A DNA stretch of 64,000 nucleotides from Cervus elaphus (lineage: Eukaryota > Chordata > Mammalia > Artiodactyla > Cervidae), in contig NC_057823.1 of assembly GCF_910594005.1 (NCBI RefSeq), positions 63,982,015 through 64,046,014 of the forward strand, given 5' to 3'. A program made the translations under genes and the position numbers. Under the pieces are notes generated by a model. It searched no databases. It had not been told where the DNA came from and saw only the letters and a program-made list of their open reading frames with translations. Of this stretch, positions 1 through 10,724 are shown piece after piece. Each line of letters opens with the position of its first letter. Position 1 is the stretch's first letter.

Positions 1-1039
1 CCCGTGAGCTCCCTCTCTGAGGTTCTCTAAACCACCTCTGGTGAAAGAGGCCAGGTGCCCGTCCTGCAAAGGTCAGGGGTTTATCAGTAACCCTAGCAAG
101 GTCAGAACACAGGGCCAAACCCCAGCATCCAGAAATGATCAGCTGTACACACATCCTTTGCCAGTCAAACCTAGGTCTGGCATGCCCCCCCTGGTGAAAA
201 TATAAACACCTTTGTATAGATGAGCAGTATTAAATAAAAACTCTGTATCTCTTTAGTTTGTAATGATGCCTGTGTTTATCCGTTTTAAGAATGTTTTCAT
301 AATCCGGCATCCCCTTGGGGGCTGAAGGCATACTACCTTATAGTACAGAAGAGAGGGCTGAGGCCCAGAGGGGAAGAAACCTGCCCAGAGCCCCAAGGAG
401 TGGGTGGCAGGGCTGAATGAAGACCAAGGCTGCCCCCCTCCGCCTCTGGCCTGCCCTCTGCCTCACATGCTGTTTCCCTTGGCGGCAGTTCCTCCACTAG
501 GTGCTCACCTGAAGGGGGCCCAGTTGGGCTGTGAACTGGCCCAAGGTATCCTGGAGGAAAAGAGACTGGGAGGGTTGGGAGCCGGGGAGCAGGAGGTGTA
601 TTTCCCTTGGCCCAGTGGTCGTCAGATGCAGACTTTGCTCACTCCCACCCCGCCACCACCCTTGCCTCCTGTTCCGAACATCCAGTCCTTTCCTTTTGCC
701 TTTATTTGCTCTGGAGACGGCTGAAAACCCGTCCCTGCCTGCCAGCGGGACCCGAAGCTGAGGTCACCTCTCCTCCTTTAGAAAGAGTCTGGGGATGGAA
801 AAGTACAGCTGCCCGCCCCCCACCCCACCCAAGTTCATCTCTCTTGAAACATAAACGGCCTCCTGTGGGCTCTCTCTGGACACTGAAAAGTTACTGAAGG
901 ACAGAACTAGGGAAAAACCTTGGAATCATTCAATTTTAGACTGTGGATCTTGGAATCGTAGACCCCTAAGGACTTGAAGCACAGAATCTGAGTTACAGTC
1001 ATCAAATCTGATTTGAGTAGAAGAGTTTATGAAGCAATG

Positions 1040-1241
1040 CAGTCTAATAGAACTTTCTAAGATGACGAAAATATTCTATATCTGCATTGTGTAATGTGGT
1101 GGCTAGTGGCCACCAGTGGTTATTGAACACTTGAAATGTTGCTAGCGCAAATGAAGGGCTGAAGTTTTCATTGTATTTCATTTTAATTAACTTAAATTCT
1201 ACGTAACCATATGTGGCTAGTGGCTACCATATTAACACAGA
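1040..1241 (-). mobile_element. hAT-Charlie type MER element (non-autonomous DNA transposon)
   Basis: The segment carries the paired GTGGCTAGTGGC/GCCACTAGCC blocks and AT-rich centre of a mammalian non-autonomous hAT-Charlie element. Its right end (atattaacacag) became the target of the Bov-tA SINE that follows, and the duplicated end atattagacag reappears at about 1450. The exact subfamily is not certain. Confidence 0.7.
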
Positions 1242-1242
1242 G

Positions 1243-1449
1243 CTTGCTTAGTCCCTCAATCATGCCCAACTCTTTGAGACCCTGTGGACTATAGCCCGCC
1301 AGGCTCCTCTGTCCATGGGATTCTCCAGGCAAGAATACTGGAGTAGGTTGCCTTTCCCTTCTTCAGGGGATCTTCCAAACCCAGGGATTGAATTCAGGTC
1401 TCCTTCATTGCCAATGAATTCTTTACTATCTGAGCCACCAGGGAAGCCC
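1243..1449 (-). mobile_element. Bov-tA SINE
   Basis: Minus-strand Bov-tA: the BovB-derived body (tgtccatgggattctccagg) is followed by the tRNA-derived head ending gagccaccagggaagccc. It is flanked by imperfect target duplications (atattaacacag / atattagacag) and inserted at the end of the MER element to its left. Confidence 0.93.
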
Positions 1450-1489
1450 ATATTAGACAGAGTGGTTATCAACTTTTATAGAGGCATTT

Positions 1490-1680
1490 TGGCAGAGAGG
1501 TAAGCCCAGGGGCTCTGGAGACAGAATATACAGGTTCAAATCCTGGTTCCGCTGCATAGCAGTTGTGTGACTTTCAGAAAGTGGTTTTCCCTCTCTGGGC
1601 CTCAGTTTATTTCTCCATCTTTAAAATGAAAATAACACACTTACCTTGAAAGACTCATGGGTGATTACAAGAGATAAACA
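1490..1680 (+). repeat. MIR SINE
   Basis: Plus-strand MIR with the signature ctctggagacagaa...ggttcaaatcctgg...tgtgtgac...cctcagttt blocks. It is ancient and diverged. Confidence 0.85.
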
Positions 1681-1690
1681 TCAGAAGAGT

Positions 1691-2691
1691 ATCTTTAAAA
1701 CAAAGATCCCAGAATCTCCATTCCCCTTGAAAATCCAGGACAAGAATCCCAGCTCTTTGTCCATGGCCCAGGGAGAACAGGTGCTGGGCTGGAACAAAGG
1801 AGGCATTACTCCTTTTGGTCTCGGGCACCAGCCCAGCCTCCACAGGGCACAGTGATGAAGCCAGGCCCCAGGCTGCCCTCTCAGTTGGGCTGCTGACGCA
1901 AACCAGGCATCTTGCTTCCACCATTTGGCTTACCAACAAGGGTTCCCAAAACACATGCTCCTGGTAAACAAGCCCAAAGAGAGGAAAACAAGTCTAGAGG
2001 CTAATAAAGGAACTCGTGAGTGAGCCAGGCCCACCAGAATGCCAGGACTCAGAAGGAGGGCTGAGACGGTCCAGAGAGGTGCCGTTGTGGCCAGTGTGGC
2101 CACGCACTCACACCCCAGGGAGCACACACAGCCACTCAGAGGTGACGTGGAAGTCAGGAGCCCTGGGATTGAGTCTTGGCAGTGTTGCTCCCAGCTCACC
2201 CTTCAAATTAGAATAGGCTCCTCTACTCCTTGGACTTCACCTAGTGCCACTCATCTGCACAGTGCAGAGGTTGTTTTAGATCAGTGGTGTTCAGAGTGAT
2301 ACAAGCCAGGGAGCCCTTTCTCTCAGTGAAGTCTTCTGCAGATGTCCAAGTCTGAAACAACTAAGAGCCGTTCACCTTTGTTGTACATATGAATGTACTA
2401 TTATCTATTCAATGAATCAGCTTAAAATTAAAAAAAAAAAAAAAACAAAGCAGTGTTGAGATGGGGACTGGCGCTGGGACACTCCTTGAGACACCTCAGA
2501 GAACCTCTAATTTCTTTTATGAGAGAGTTTGAAGACCCTGAGGCCATAGTCCCAAAGGTTCCTTTCAGCCCTGACATTCCAAGTCAGCTGAGTCAGAAGC
2601 CTATCAGAGGACCACCTTTCACAACTTGGCCCTTGACTCCCTGCTTCCGCTTCTAACAATTCTTGCTGGAAGGGAAGAAGCTAAAAGAAAC
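1691..2691. other. unique intronic sequence with an A-run
   Basis: No gene or dated repeat is recognisable. A 17-base A-run at about 2429-2446 follows a diverged stretch that may be the tail of an old retroposon too degraded to name. Confidence 0.6.
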
Positions 2692-2699
2692 ATTTAGGG

Positions 2700-2882
2700 C
2701 AGCGGTCCCCAACCTTTTTGGCACCAGGGACAAGTTTCATGGAAGACAATTTTTCCACAGACCAGGACGGAGTGAAGGGTGTGATTAAAGCACATTCTAT
2801 TCATTGTGCACATTATTGCTATCATTACATCAACTCCACTTCAGATCATCAGGCATTAGGTCCTGGAAGTTGGGGACCCCTG
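2700..2882 (+). mobile_element. non-autonomous hAT transposon (Zaphod-like) with intact ends
   Basis: Terminal inverted repeats are visible: cagcggtccccaac at the left and gttggggacccctg at the right. The element is flanked by a near-perfect 8-bp duplication (atttaggg at 2692-2699, ttttaggg at 2883-2890), the length expected for hAT elements. The interior keeps the ttggcaccaggga and ttttccaca blocks of the family. It is an internally deleted copy with no transposase. Confidence 0.8.
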
Positions 2883-2890
2883 TTTTAGGG

Positions 2891-4028
2891 TGCTCAAGCA
2901 TAGGTTTGAAGATGTTCAGAGGCAACTCAGAAATAGCCCCAGAGCATGAGACTGATATCAGTCTGACAGAGGTTCCATAAACACATCTAAGATGCCACGT
3001 TTCGCTGTGGTTAGAAGCCCCAGGGTGGAGCTTCAGGCTCTCCCCGTTGGCTCCCCCTAGGGGCCACTGGTGCATCTGTGTGACCACAAATGGAAGGGAT
3101 GAGAAATAACATCAAAGTGTCCAGGCTGTCACATCCTAAAGATAGCAAGCAAATCCATGGCACATGTGGCTCCACCTGCCCCTCCGGTGCATGTGGCAGA
3201 CATTACTAATCAACCATATGACCTTTCCCCCTAAAGTCCAGAGTGGCACTCAAATTCTGGACACAGTTCTTTTGGCAGCTGCTACCAATGGGTTGGTGGT
3301 GTCATGCCAAACAACACCTCTTTGCCATGCTTCTGATTTTAGAGATAGGAAGACTGAGGATCAGAGAGGGAAAATAATTCACTTGAGGTCATACATGGCA
3401 AGCTGGTATCTGGGCTGAACTTCCAGATATTCAGAAATATCAAGATGTTTGGGGAATTGTTTATTTTTTTATTTGATTAGTCTAGGATCCTATGGCCATG
3501 ACTAACACATAAGGGCCCAGAAAGATCCCCAGATGAAGTGGGTTAAATACCACATTTCTGAAAGAACCCAGCTATAGCGAGAGTTGTTATCTCCATTCCT
3601 ACTTTGCCTACAGACATCAAGGTCTATAACTTGACAAGTGAGAGCAGAGTTAATGTCCTGTCTAGACATCTCCTGGATAAGAAGGAGGCTGTTTTTCTAA
3701 ATAATTCTGTCAAGTCACTGGTTGCAGTCACCACTTAGCCACCTCCTGTTGCCTAATGACATAGCCATGTGGGCTGCATCAGGCCACGGCAAGCCAGCAA
3801 AGGAGGAAGGGAGGTAGCTCTTATCACTTTTTATCCATGGGGCTTGTTGACTACAGAGAGGAGTGTCAGGAGAGTACCAAACTGCTCAAAGGAAACCAAT
3901 AAAAGAAGCCAAAATGAACATCTGGATGTTTCCAGATGTCTGAAAATTTGGCTCAGGCATCAGTTTGCGGTGTGACTTTGAGTTATTCTCCCTTCCTGAG
4001 TCTCAATTTCTGTCTATAATATACAACA
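2891..4028. other. unique SPARC intron sequence
   Basis: Apart from the MIR listed within it, nothing recognisable was found: no exon-like open frame and no younger repeat. Confidence 0.6.
3335..3430 (-). repeat. MIR fragment
   Basis: Minus-strand MIR core: ttttagagataggaagactgag followed by the cacttgaggtcatac and ggctgaact blocks. Confidence 0.7.
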
Positions 4029-4232
4029 GGTGCTCAGATGGTAAAGAATCTGCCTGCAGTGCAAGAGACTGGGGTTCAGTTTCTGGGTTGGGAAGATCCC
4101 CTGGAGAAGGAAATGGCAACCCAGTCCAGTATTCTTGCTGGGAGAATCACATGGAGAGAGGAGCCTGGTGGGCTACATACAGTCCATGGGGTTGCAAAGA
4201 GTCAAACATGACTGAGCAACTAACACTCAGGT
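4029..4232 (+). mobile_element. Bov-tA SINE
   Basis: Plus-strand Bov-tA with head gctcagatggtaaagaatct, body ggaaatggcaaccc and tail gactgagcaactaacac. Confidence 0.92.
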
Positions 4233-4959
4233 GTCTATCTCCCCACCATGACCTGAAGTTAGGTCTGGTTGTGCATGTCTGTGTGTGGCTACAAATGGTG
4301 ATTGTGTATTTGCATAAGTGACCAATGACCTTGAGGACCACTGTGTGAAGCGTTGTATGTGACGATGCGCGTTGGTCCTGACTCAGCATCTGTTGGTTTC
4401 AGCCCATATAGGTGAGGGTCAGAGTTTGCATATGCATCGGATGGACATCCAAGACTTGTCTGTGAGTCAAGGTATTGCCCAGAGACAGCCATGAGTGCAT
4501 GACCCCCTGTGTCTGCTCACGTATTGAAACATTTATTTTCAGCTGTGCCAGTGGGTGCCTGTCAGTGAAATCAATGTTTATATACTTGGCATCCTCATGG
4601 GTTTGTGTCTGTCCCTGTTTATCTCTGCACACATAGCTACCTGTCTAAATAACGTCAAAAATCAAATATTTTCCTGTTTACCTCACATCCTCAAGCTCTT
4701 TCCTTTCCTTCATCATCCTTTTCTATTTATAGCTTATTTTTTAGCACAGAAAACTGCTCTTGTGAATAGCAAACCCCAGCCACGCAGTTGGTTGACAAGT
4801 CTCTACAGATGGATAAAGATTTTAGGAGGACTATTATGCAATCCAATTTCCCCTAGCCCCTCCTCTCTTGTTTCCTTTTCAACTAGGGGGCCAGGAGCTG
4901 TTAAAAAGGTGGCCTGACTGTCCTTTCTAATGAAAGCAGCACCTGGCAGTTAGGTTCAC
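4233..4959. other. unique SPARC intron sequence
   Basis: Low-repeat DNA. The open frames here are short and lack recognisable domains, so no gene is supported. Confidence 0.55.
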
Positions 4960-5078
4960 AGGACTTCAGAGCTGAAAGGGCACCTGGAGACCCAAGGTTA
5001 GAGTCCCCATTTAACAGATTGGGAAACTGAGTCTGGAGAGGGGAAGTGTCTCTCCAAATGTCACTGTGAGTTAGGATC
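4960..5078 (-). repeat. ancient MIR-like repeat
   Basis: The segment has the block agctgaaagggcacctgg...catttaacagattgggaaactgag common to old mammalian repeats. A related copy lies at 6245-6360. Confidence 0.55.
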
Positions 5079-6244
5079 CACCTCTGCCTTTGCCTTGGAC
5101 ACTGGAGGGTGCAACACTCTTGGGAAATATGAAGGTGCCCAAATCAAAAGAATTTGGACAATATTTATTTTGCTTAAATGTGCCTGTCGGCACTTTTAGT
5201 AAAGGGAAGTTATATCCAAACCCTAAAATGATAAAGCTGCCAGACAAAAACGCAGGGAATGATGTCACCAATTCTTCGGATGCCATCAATTCATCCATTC
5301 TAAAAACCCATCTCATAGGTGAGAGGGCCACAGTGTAGCAAGCGTTTCTCTGTGTATCATCCCCGTTTTGTCCACACAGTATCCCTTTGAGGTGGTGGTG
5401 GTATCACTTTTTGAACCAAGGTTCTCCTTGGTTCTCCTTGAACCTGGGGCTCAGACAGGAGAAGCCATTAGTTCAAGGTCAACTGGCACCTTTGAGGTAG
5501 AGGTGGTTTTAAAACTTGGGTCTTCAAGTAGCCTATCCCAGGAAACAGGAAGCATCTTACAGCCCCACAGCTGCCCTGGGGTCCCGGGAGACTGGGAGAT
5601 CAGGAGGGCAGGACCTAGAATTTGCCCTCTTGGGATGGAGTGGAGTGGGGGACATTCAGACCTACAGAGCCTGATATTCTAAGAGTTTCTAGTGTCCCCT
5701 CCCAGCCAGCAGGCAGAGACCCTGAAAAAAAGGTTACCGTGGCAACTCGCATTCCTCCTAGAGTGAGTCATAGCAAAGAAGAGCCTTTTGGTGGGTGGGA
5801 CTTGGAGAAAGTTTCAAAAGTTGATTTCTTCCCCAGGCACCCTCCCTTCCCTCCCCCTCCCTCCCTCAACTCCAGCTCCCGGCTTTGTCGATGTGGCAGC
5901 TGATGGCTGTAAGTTAACTCTCTCTTCACCCCAACCACTCCCATTTCAAAGCTTTTCATCCTCCTGCAAATACACCTTGGCTTCCAGTCCCCACCTTCTC
6001 CATCTCCCACATCATGCCCTCTGGCTACCTGGAGGGGCAGGCGTCATTTGAGAATATTTTTAAGACTGAAGGCTGTGAACACCCTCTAGGATATTGCCGC
6101 GAACTTTGTTTCTCTCTGTGTCACTCTCTCATCTCTCTCTAACACACACACACAACTGTATATACAATTTTAAGGGGCTTGCAATCTCCATGAAACCTAG
6201 CCAAAAGCTAGGCCTAAGGAGAATTCTGCTTTAAGAGACCTTCA
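5079..6244. other. unique SPARC intron sequence containing the motif cluster
   Basis: No repeat is identified except a diverged MIR-like patch near 5360-5480. It holds the X-box/TEAD/AP-1 cluster, a CT-rich tract at 5835-5872 and a short CA run at 6142-6154. Confidence 0.55.
5725..5775. promoter_or_regulatory. candidate enhancer core: X-box, TEAD and AP-1 motifs
   Basis: Within 40 bp of SPARC intron 1 lie GTTACCGTGGCAAC (5733-5746), which fits the RFX X-box palindrome; GCATTCCT (5749-5756), a TEAD/M-CAT site; and TGAGTCA (5764-5770), a consensus AP-1 site. A pyrimidine-rich tract follows at 5835-5872. No repeat is recognisable at the cluster. TEAD/AP-1 pairing is typical of mesenchymal enhancers, which would suit SPARC. 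Function is inferred from motifs only. Confidence 0.45.
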
Positions 6245-6360
6245 CTGGAAAGTTCAGAGGACATCGGGCACCCCAAAGACCATTGAGTCCATTCCTCTTA
6301 CTTTACAGACAGGGAGACTAAGTCCAGGGGAGACATTTACCTAAGGTCACATGTAAAACG
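6245..6360 (-). repeat. ancient MIR-like repeat
   Basis: Similar to 4960-5078: an aaagaccattgagtcc block, then ctttacagacagggagact and aaggtcacatg. Confidence 0.55.
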
Positions 6361-6964
6361 TATGTCTTCAGTCTGCCCCCGTACTTCTGATGTGCTTCTC
6401 ATCCTGCTGTCAGCACTTGGGGTGCACAGAAATTCAACCACAAAGAAAACCCTTTCTCTATGTGTTCTGCATAGAATGGCATTTTCTGGAGGAAAATGTG
6501 TGCCCCTCTGTTCCTTTTTGGGTGGACTGGGCTTCCTGGAAGACATGCCTTCCCCAAGGCCCCCCTTTTCCCTTGGTGCGCTTAGGGACTCAGGAAGCCC
6601 ACTCATCAACCAGCCAGTGGAGCCACAGGTAGGAAGGGGTTTACCTGAAGAAGACCTAACAGCAGCCTAGTGCAGAGTTAGGACTTCTCATGGCAAAGGT
6701 GTGAGGAGGCTGCCCTGAAACCCGCTCCATCTTGTCTTCCCCCTCCCACTCTGCAGCACACCACCGCCACACCCAGTCTCCCATCGGACCCTGTGCCTCT
6801 CTGGACACTACCCGATATCAGGGGTCTTCAAATCTAGACAAACGGAGGGCTCCTGCTGCTGAGTTTCCAGTGTTTACACCCTGGGGAGCCTGGGATGAGA
6901 ACAATGCCTAACCCAAGACTGATTGTCTGACAGTGCTATTTCAGGCTGAATGGCACCGGAATCG

Positions 6965-6965
<1 letters not shown>
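6361..6965. other. unique SPARC intron sequence
   Basis: No repeat or exon is recognisable. Overlapping short frames in several phases show no domain. Confidence 0.55.

Positions 6966-7001
<36 letters not shown>
6966..7001. repeat. (GT)n microsatellite, about 17 units
   Basis: An uninterrupted GT dinucleotide run inside SPARC intron 1, about 560 bp from exon 1. It is likely polymorphic. Confidence 0.97.
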
Positions 7002-7566
7002 GGAGGAGGGTGGATGTTGAGAGGGGAGAAATTCCAGGGCAACAGGAGCCTTTACAGAGGTGCTGATGAAAGGTGAAGACCCCCTCTTATCCCTCCAAAG
7101 ATCAGTTTATCACTCACGCCAAATTTCCCTTTGGGAAAACAGAGTGCAAGAACCAAATCTAGAAAGTTTCTCCTCCTAGAATGGGAAGCAGGGCAGACTC
7201 TGGTGGCCCATCCCTCTTGCAGCTGTGCGCAGATCATATTCCCAGGAAAGGAAGAAGTGGCCCCCATTTGTAAAGGCAGCCTCTGAAACCCGTGAGACAG
7301 GCGCAGAGAGAGAAAATACTCTCTCAGAAACAGTTGGATTACTTTCTGCAAACCCAGAAGGGAGACCACAGGATCTCAGTTTCACCTGAGAAGTTAACAG
7401 GCAGCAAGTCCATGTCCCCTGCCCTTCGGGAGAGCAAGGATGGAGTCCCCGCGCCCGGAGACCTCCCAACACAGCTTCTTTCCCTTGTACACAAAGTGAG
7501 GAGCGGACCAGGGTGCAGGGGGTGCAGGCCTAGCGGAGGGACAGTCAGGGCAGGGGTCGGACATAC

Positions 7567-7655
7567 CTCAGTGGCAGGCAGGCAGGCAGCAGGCGAGCTC
7601 CGGGCAGTCTGAAGGTCTGCAGGAATGTGAGGGGCTTAGAGCCTGGCAACAGGAA
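7567..7655 (-). other. SPARC: SPARC exon 1 (untranslated first exon)
   Basis: Read on the minus strand, this segment matches the known SPARC (osteonectin, BM-40) 5' untranslated leader as I remember it: a GTTGCC...CTCTAAGCCCC start region, a CTTCAGACTGCCCGG core, then a run of CTGCCTGC repeats ending in CCACTGAG. A consensus splice donor GTATGT follows directly. In the family exon 1 is non-coding and translation starts in exon 2. SPARC is a secreted, calcium- and collagen-binding matricellular glycoprotein made by bone, fibroblast and endothelial cells. The exon's 3' edge is set by the donor. The 5' edge (transcription start) is approximate, because the promoter lacks an obvious TATA box. No coding sequence of SPARC is in the window. 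Confidence 0.9.
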
Positions 7656-7860
7656 GCCACTCAGAGCTCTGGGCTGGGTCTGTCTCCCCCTCCACCCCGC
7701 GGTCCCTCCTCCTCCTGTGTCTCCTCCTTCCCTTCCCCTCCCCTCCCCTTCTCCCCACAGCCAAAGCTGTCTCCGGTCTTCCAAGGCCTTCCTCCTCTCC
7801 TCTAGGAGGGCTGTCCTGACCCGCCTCCCGACCCCGCCCGCCACGTGGGTTCTGGAGCTC
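7656..7860 (-). promoter_or_regulatory. SPARC: SPARC promoter with GGA-box purine tract and GC/E-box
   Basis: Immediately upstream of exon 1 the minus strand is almost pure purine from about 7757 down to 7682, with repeated GGAGGA and GGGGAGG units. This is the GGA-box feature described for bovine and mouse osteonectin promoters. Further upstream (7825-7848) are a GC box (GGGCGGGG on the minus strand) and an E-box CACGTG at about 7841-7846. No canonical TATA box is visible at -30. Known work links the GGA box to high basal SPARC expression; that it works here is inference from the match. Confidence 0.8.
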
Positions 7861-8364
7861 TTGCCTAGACAGACTGACTGAGCAGAGCTCTGGGACTGCA
7901 AAGGCCAGCAGGAATCACCTAGAACATCCCTCTCCTTGTTCAGAGGGGAACTGAGGCCTGGAGGGGGCAAGGGATCACCCACCCAGGGTTCCCAAGGGGA
8001 ATTTCCAGGCCCAAGAGTCTGGAGTGTCTGGTGATCTTTACAAGACTCCCTAGCATCAAGCAGTGCTGAGGAGGGCAGAGCCCTGCGAGGGGGTTGTATC
8101 TGTGGCAAAGGCAAGGCCGGGACTTGCCTCTGTACAGACTGAAGAAGCTGCCACTGATGGCGTCATCACTGATGGCTTGGGATACTGTCTAAAAATAACT
8201 GCTCATACTCTTAGCTGGGCCACCGATAGACACAGAAGGGGCTGGCCATCTAGCTGGGGGAATCTGTGTCATCAGTATAGAATAGATAAGGTGATTGCTG
8301 ATATGGATTACGATCACAGAGCTAACAATGACCAAGGTTTACTTGGGACTTAGAATTTTCTCGG
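7861..8364. other. unique sequence upstream of the SPARC promoter
   Basis: Single-copy-looking flank beyond the promoter. A diverged MIR-like core (ggggaactgaggcctggag) is visible near 7945, and the rest is unassigned. Confidence 0.5.
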
Positions 8365-8500
8365 CAAACCCTTGACATAGATACTGTTACTATGCTGGTT
8401 TTACTAATCAGGAAACAGAGGCGCTAAGAGGCTGTTACTTGCCCAAGATACCCCTAGAAGTGGGGTAGGCAGGTGGATTCTACATTCAGTCCGGGTCACT
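8365..8500 (-). repeat. MIR SINE
   Basis: Minus-strand MIR with ggaaacagaggcgctaagag and a following cttgcccaagat block. Confidence 0.75.
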
Positions 8501-8504
8501 TCTT

Positions 8505-8790
8505 TTTTAAATTAGGTATTTATTTTTGGCTGCCCTGGGTCTTTGTTGCTGCATGTGGACTTTCTCTGGCTGGCGATGAGTGAGGCATACTCATCATTGT
8601 GGTGCGTTGGCTTCTCACTGCGATGGCTTCTCTAGCTGCGGAGCGCAGGATCCAAGGTGCATGGGCTCAGTAGTTGTGACACACAGGTTTAGCTGTTCCG
8701 CAGCACGTAGGACCTTCCCAGACAAGGGATTGAACCTGTGTCCTCTGCATTAGCAGGCAGATTAGCCTCTGGACTACCAGGAAGTCCCAA
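8505..8790 (-). mobile_element. tRNA-derived SINE, CHR-1/SINE2-1 type
   Basis: The copy reads tatttatttttggctgccc, then gggtctttgttgctgc, repeated gctgcgg/cagtagttgtg blocks, and ends ggactaccaggaagtccc. This is the minus-strand form of the long artiodactyl tRNA-derived SINE. Confidence 0.9.
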
Positions 8791-9165
8791 CCTGGTTCAC
8801 TTTGATGTGTATGAACTTCTTGGTGCAACAGGTCTTAGTTGAATATTTATGAGAATATCAATGAGTGTATAAATATTTATGAGTGCACAGCTAGCATCTG
8901 GAGAAGTATAAGAATTAATATCTGGTCCTTGTCCTCAAGGTGCTTGGATCTTGCTGAGAGGGCATGCCTTAGGCATTCACCCACTCACATGAGTGGTTCA
9001 GATTCTGAGGTTTACCCCCGGGAGTTTAGAGTGGCAGGGTTTCTGAGTCAGAGCAGGCAGAGAAGGCTTCCTGTAATAGGTAGCTCTCAAAGCATGAATT
9101 GGGTTTGAATAACATGAAAAGGGAGAAGGCAGAGAACATTCTCATGAACTTCTGCACAATATGGC
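8791..9165. other. unique intergenic sequence
   Basis: Short AT-rich direct repeats (aatatttatgag) occur at 8840-8885. Nothing else is recognisable. Confidence 0.5.
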
Positions 9166-9455
9166 CTCTGCCTTCTTTGCCACCCTCTCCTCCTGTCACT
9201 CCCCTCCTTTTTTTCCACTGTATTCTATCCACACTGGCTTCCTTTCAGTTCCTCAATGACTGAAACATTATTGCCACCTCAGGGGCTTTGCACTTGCTCT
9301 AACCTCTGTCGGGAACTTTCTCCCATCTGATTTTCTTGTGCCTGGAGTTTTTTCACCCTTCAGATCTCTGTTCTAATGTTGTCTCCTAATGGAGGCTCTC
9401 ACAGGCTTAGTTCAGCACCTCACGTGGCTTTGTTCCCTTCCTGGCACTGGTCATG
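9166..9455 (+). repeat. LINE L2 3' region
   Basis: Conserved L2 blocks in order: cctcaggggctttgcacttg, gaactttctcccatctgatt, cttcagatctctgttctaatgt and ttcccttcctggcactg. Confidence 0.75.
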
Positions 9456-9655
9456 ACCAGGAGTGTTTCATCACCTGAGCTCCACAGACACTGCGTGGCA
9501 ACAGGCACTTCATGGGTCTAATTCGCCGCAGTGCTCCAAGGGGCTAGAGCAGCGGCCAGCACAAAGCTGGCCCTCAGAGCGGAAGTTGTCTTTTACTAGG
9601 GTTTCAGCCTGCAATAGTGCCCCATGCTGGTCTTCCCTGGTCTTCAGGTGCAGTA

Positions 9656-10048
9656 AAGTCAGATAGAAAAAGACAAATAGCATATGATACTGCTTATATG
9701 CAAATCTAAAAAGAATGATACAAACGACCTTACATACAAAACCAAAACAGACTCACAGACTTGAAGAACGAATTTATGGTTACCAGTGGGGAAGGGTTGG
9801 GGGGGCATAAACTGGGAGATTGCAGTTGACATAGACACACTACTATATATAGAAGAGAGGACTAACAAGGACCTACTGTACAGCACAGGGAATGTTCCTC
9901 AGTATTCTGTAACACCCTAAATGGGAAAAGGATTTGAAGAATAGATACATGTATATGTGTAACTGAATCACTTTGCCATACACCTGAAACTGACACAACA
10001 TGGTTATCAGCTGTGCTCCACTATAAAATGCAAAGTTAAAAAAAAATG
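9656..10048 (+). mobile_element. L1 3' end (artiodactyl L1), 5'-truncated
   Basis: It begins at the very end of ORF2 (gaaaaagacaaatagcatat), runs through the 3'UTR (agcacagggaatgttcctc, tgccatacacctgaaact) and ends with tccactataaaatgcaaag plus an A-run. Confidence 0.9.
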
Positions 10049-10724
10049 GGGGGAGAGAGATTCTTGAACCTGAGAAACTCCGGGTGTCTGTGCATATTTC
10101 ATCAGAGAAGGCCCATGGCTTCCTTCAGGTTTTGAAAGGGATGAGTCAGAAATCCATGAAAGTATCTCTGTACCAGCTGACCCCCAAGACCTCTCCCAGT
10201 TGCACAAATCAAGAACTCTGCCTCAGCTGTTTAGTACCGGGTGCTGGCAGACTCCTCAGATATCTGTTTGCACTGTGAACAGATGTGTGCTTTTATAGGA
10301 TTGGTTGCTATAGCTCCCAGGGATCGTGGGGACTAAAATTAACTTAAACGTTGTGTTTTTCTTCATAAACTAAGATAATGATTCTGATGAAAGTGAGCTG
10401 ATAGAACCATTCCCAATGTTTGGCTGGAGTTCTCATGAGGCCTTCAGTTCAGAAGCTAGAAAGCTGACTGGGGCTAGGCTAAAGCTCTGGGACAAAGATC
10501 CCATCTGGGGGCTATTCCCAGGCTCTGTGGGAAGACCCTGAGCCTGGATTCCTCAGAAGAAAACTTGGGAGGTTTCTGTCTAGGTCCCCCCTAGCACTCT
10601 GGGGGGACAGGAGCCTCTGAAGCAAGATGACTTGGACCTACTGAGGGAGACCATTAGGACTGAGGCTGGTCCTCCGGCCACCACCAAGGGAAGAGAGAGA
10701 AGTGCAATTGGGAGGGGTACTCGT
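10049..10724. other. unique intergenic sequence
   Basis: No repeat or exon is recognisable. Confidence 0.5.

Larger units (their letters stand above)
1..7566 (-). other. SPARC: SPARC intron 1, 3'-side part (partial)
   Basis: This stretch lies downstream, on the minus strand, of the recognised SPARC exon 1, whose splice donor (GTATGT on the minus strand) occupies 7561-7566. I saw no match to SPARC exon 2, which should carry the start codon and signal peptide, so the intron continues past position 1. It holds unique sequence with scattered SINEs, MIRs and hAT remnants listed separately. An AATAAA near 233 on the plus strand has no recognisable gene attached. Confidence 0.85.

Noticed and set aside
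225..245. AATAAA near 233 as a plus-strand gene 3' end
   Set aside because: It lies in SPARC intron 1, with no plus-strand exon recognisable upstream in the window.
2425..2450. A-run as the tail of a processed pseudogene
   Set aside because: The sequence before it shows no coding frame, polyadenylation signal at the right distance, or target duplication.
1..7500. SPARC exon 2 (start codon and signal peptide)
   Set aside because: Searched by eye for the expected minus-strand start-codon context and signal peptide; not found, so it lies beyond the window.
7545..8114. 189-codon minus-strand frame over the SPARC promoter
   Set aside because: It overlaps the untranslated exon 1 and promoter, is low-complexity Pro/Leu/Arg-rich, and has no domain; an effect of GC-rich sequence.
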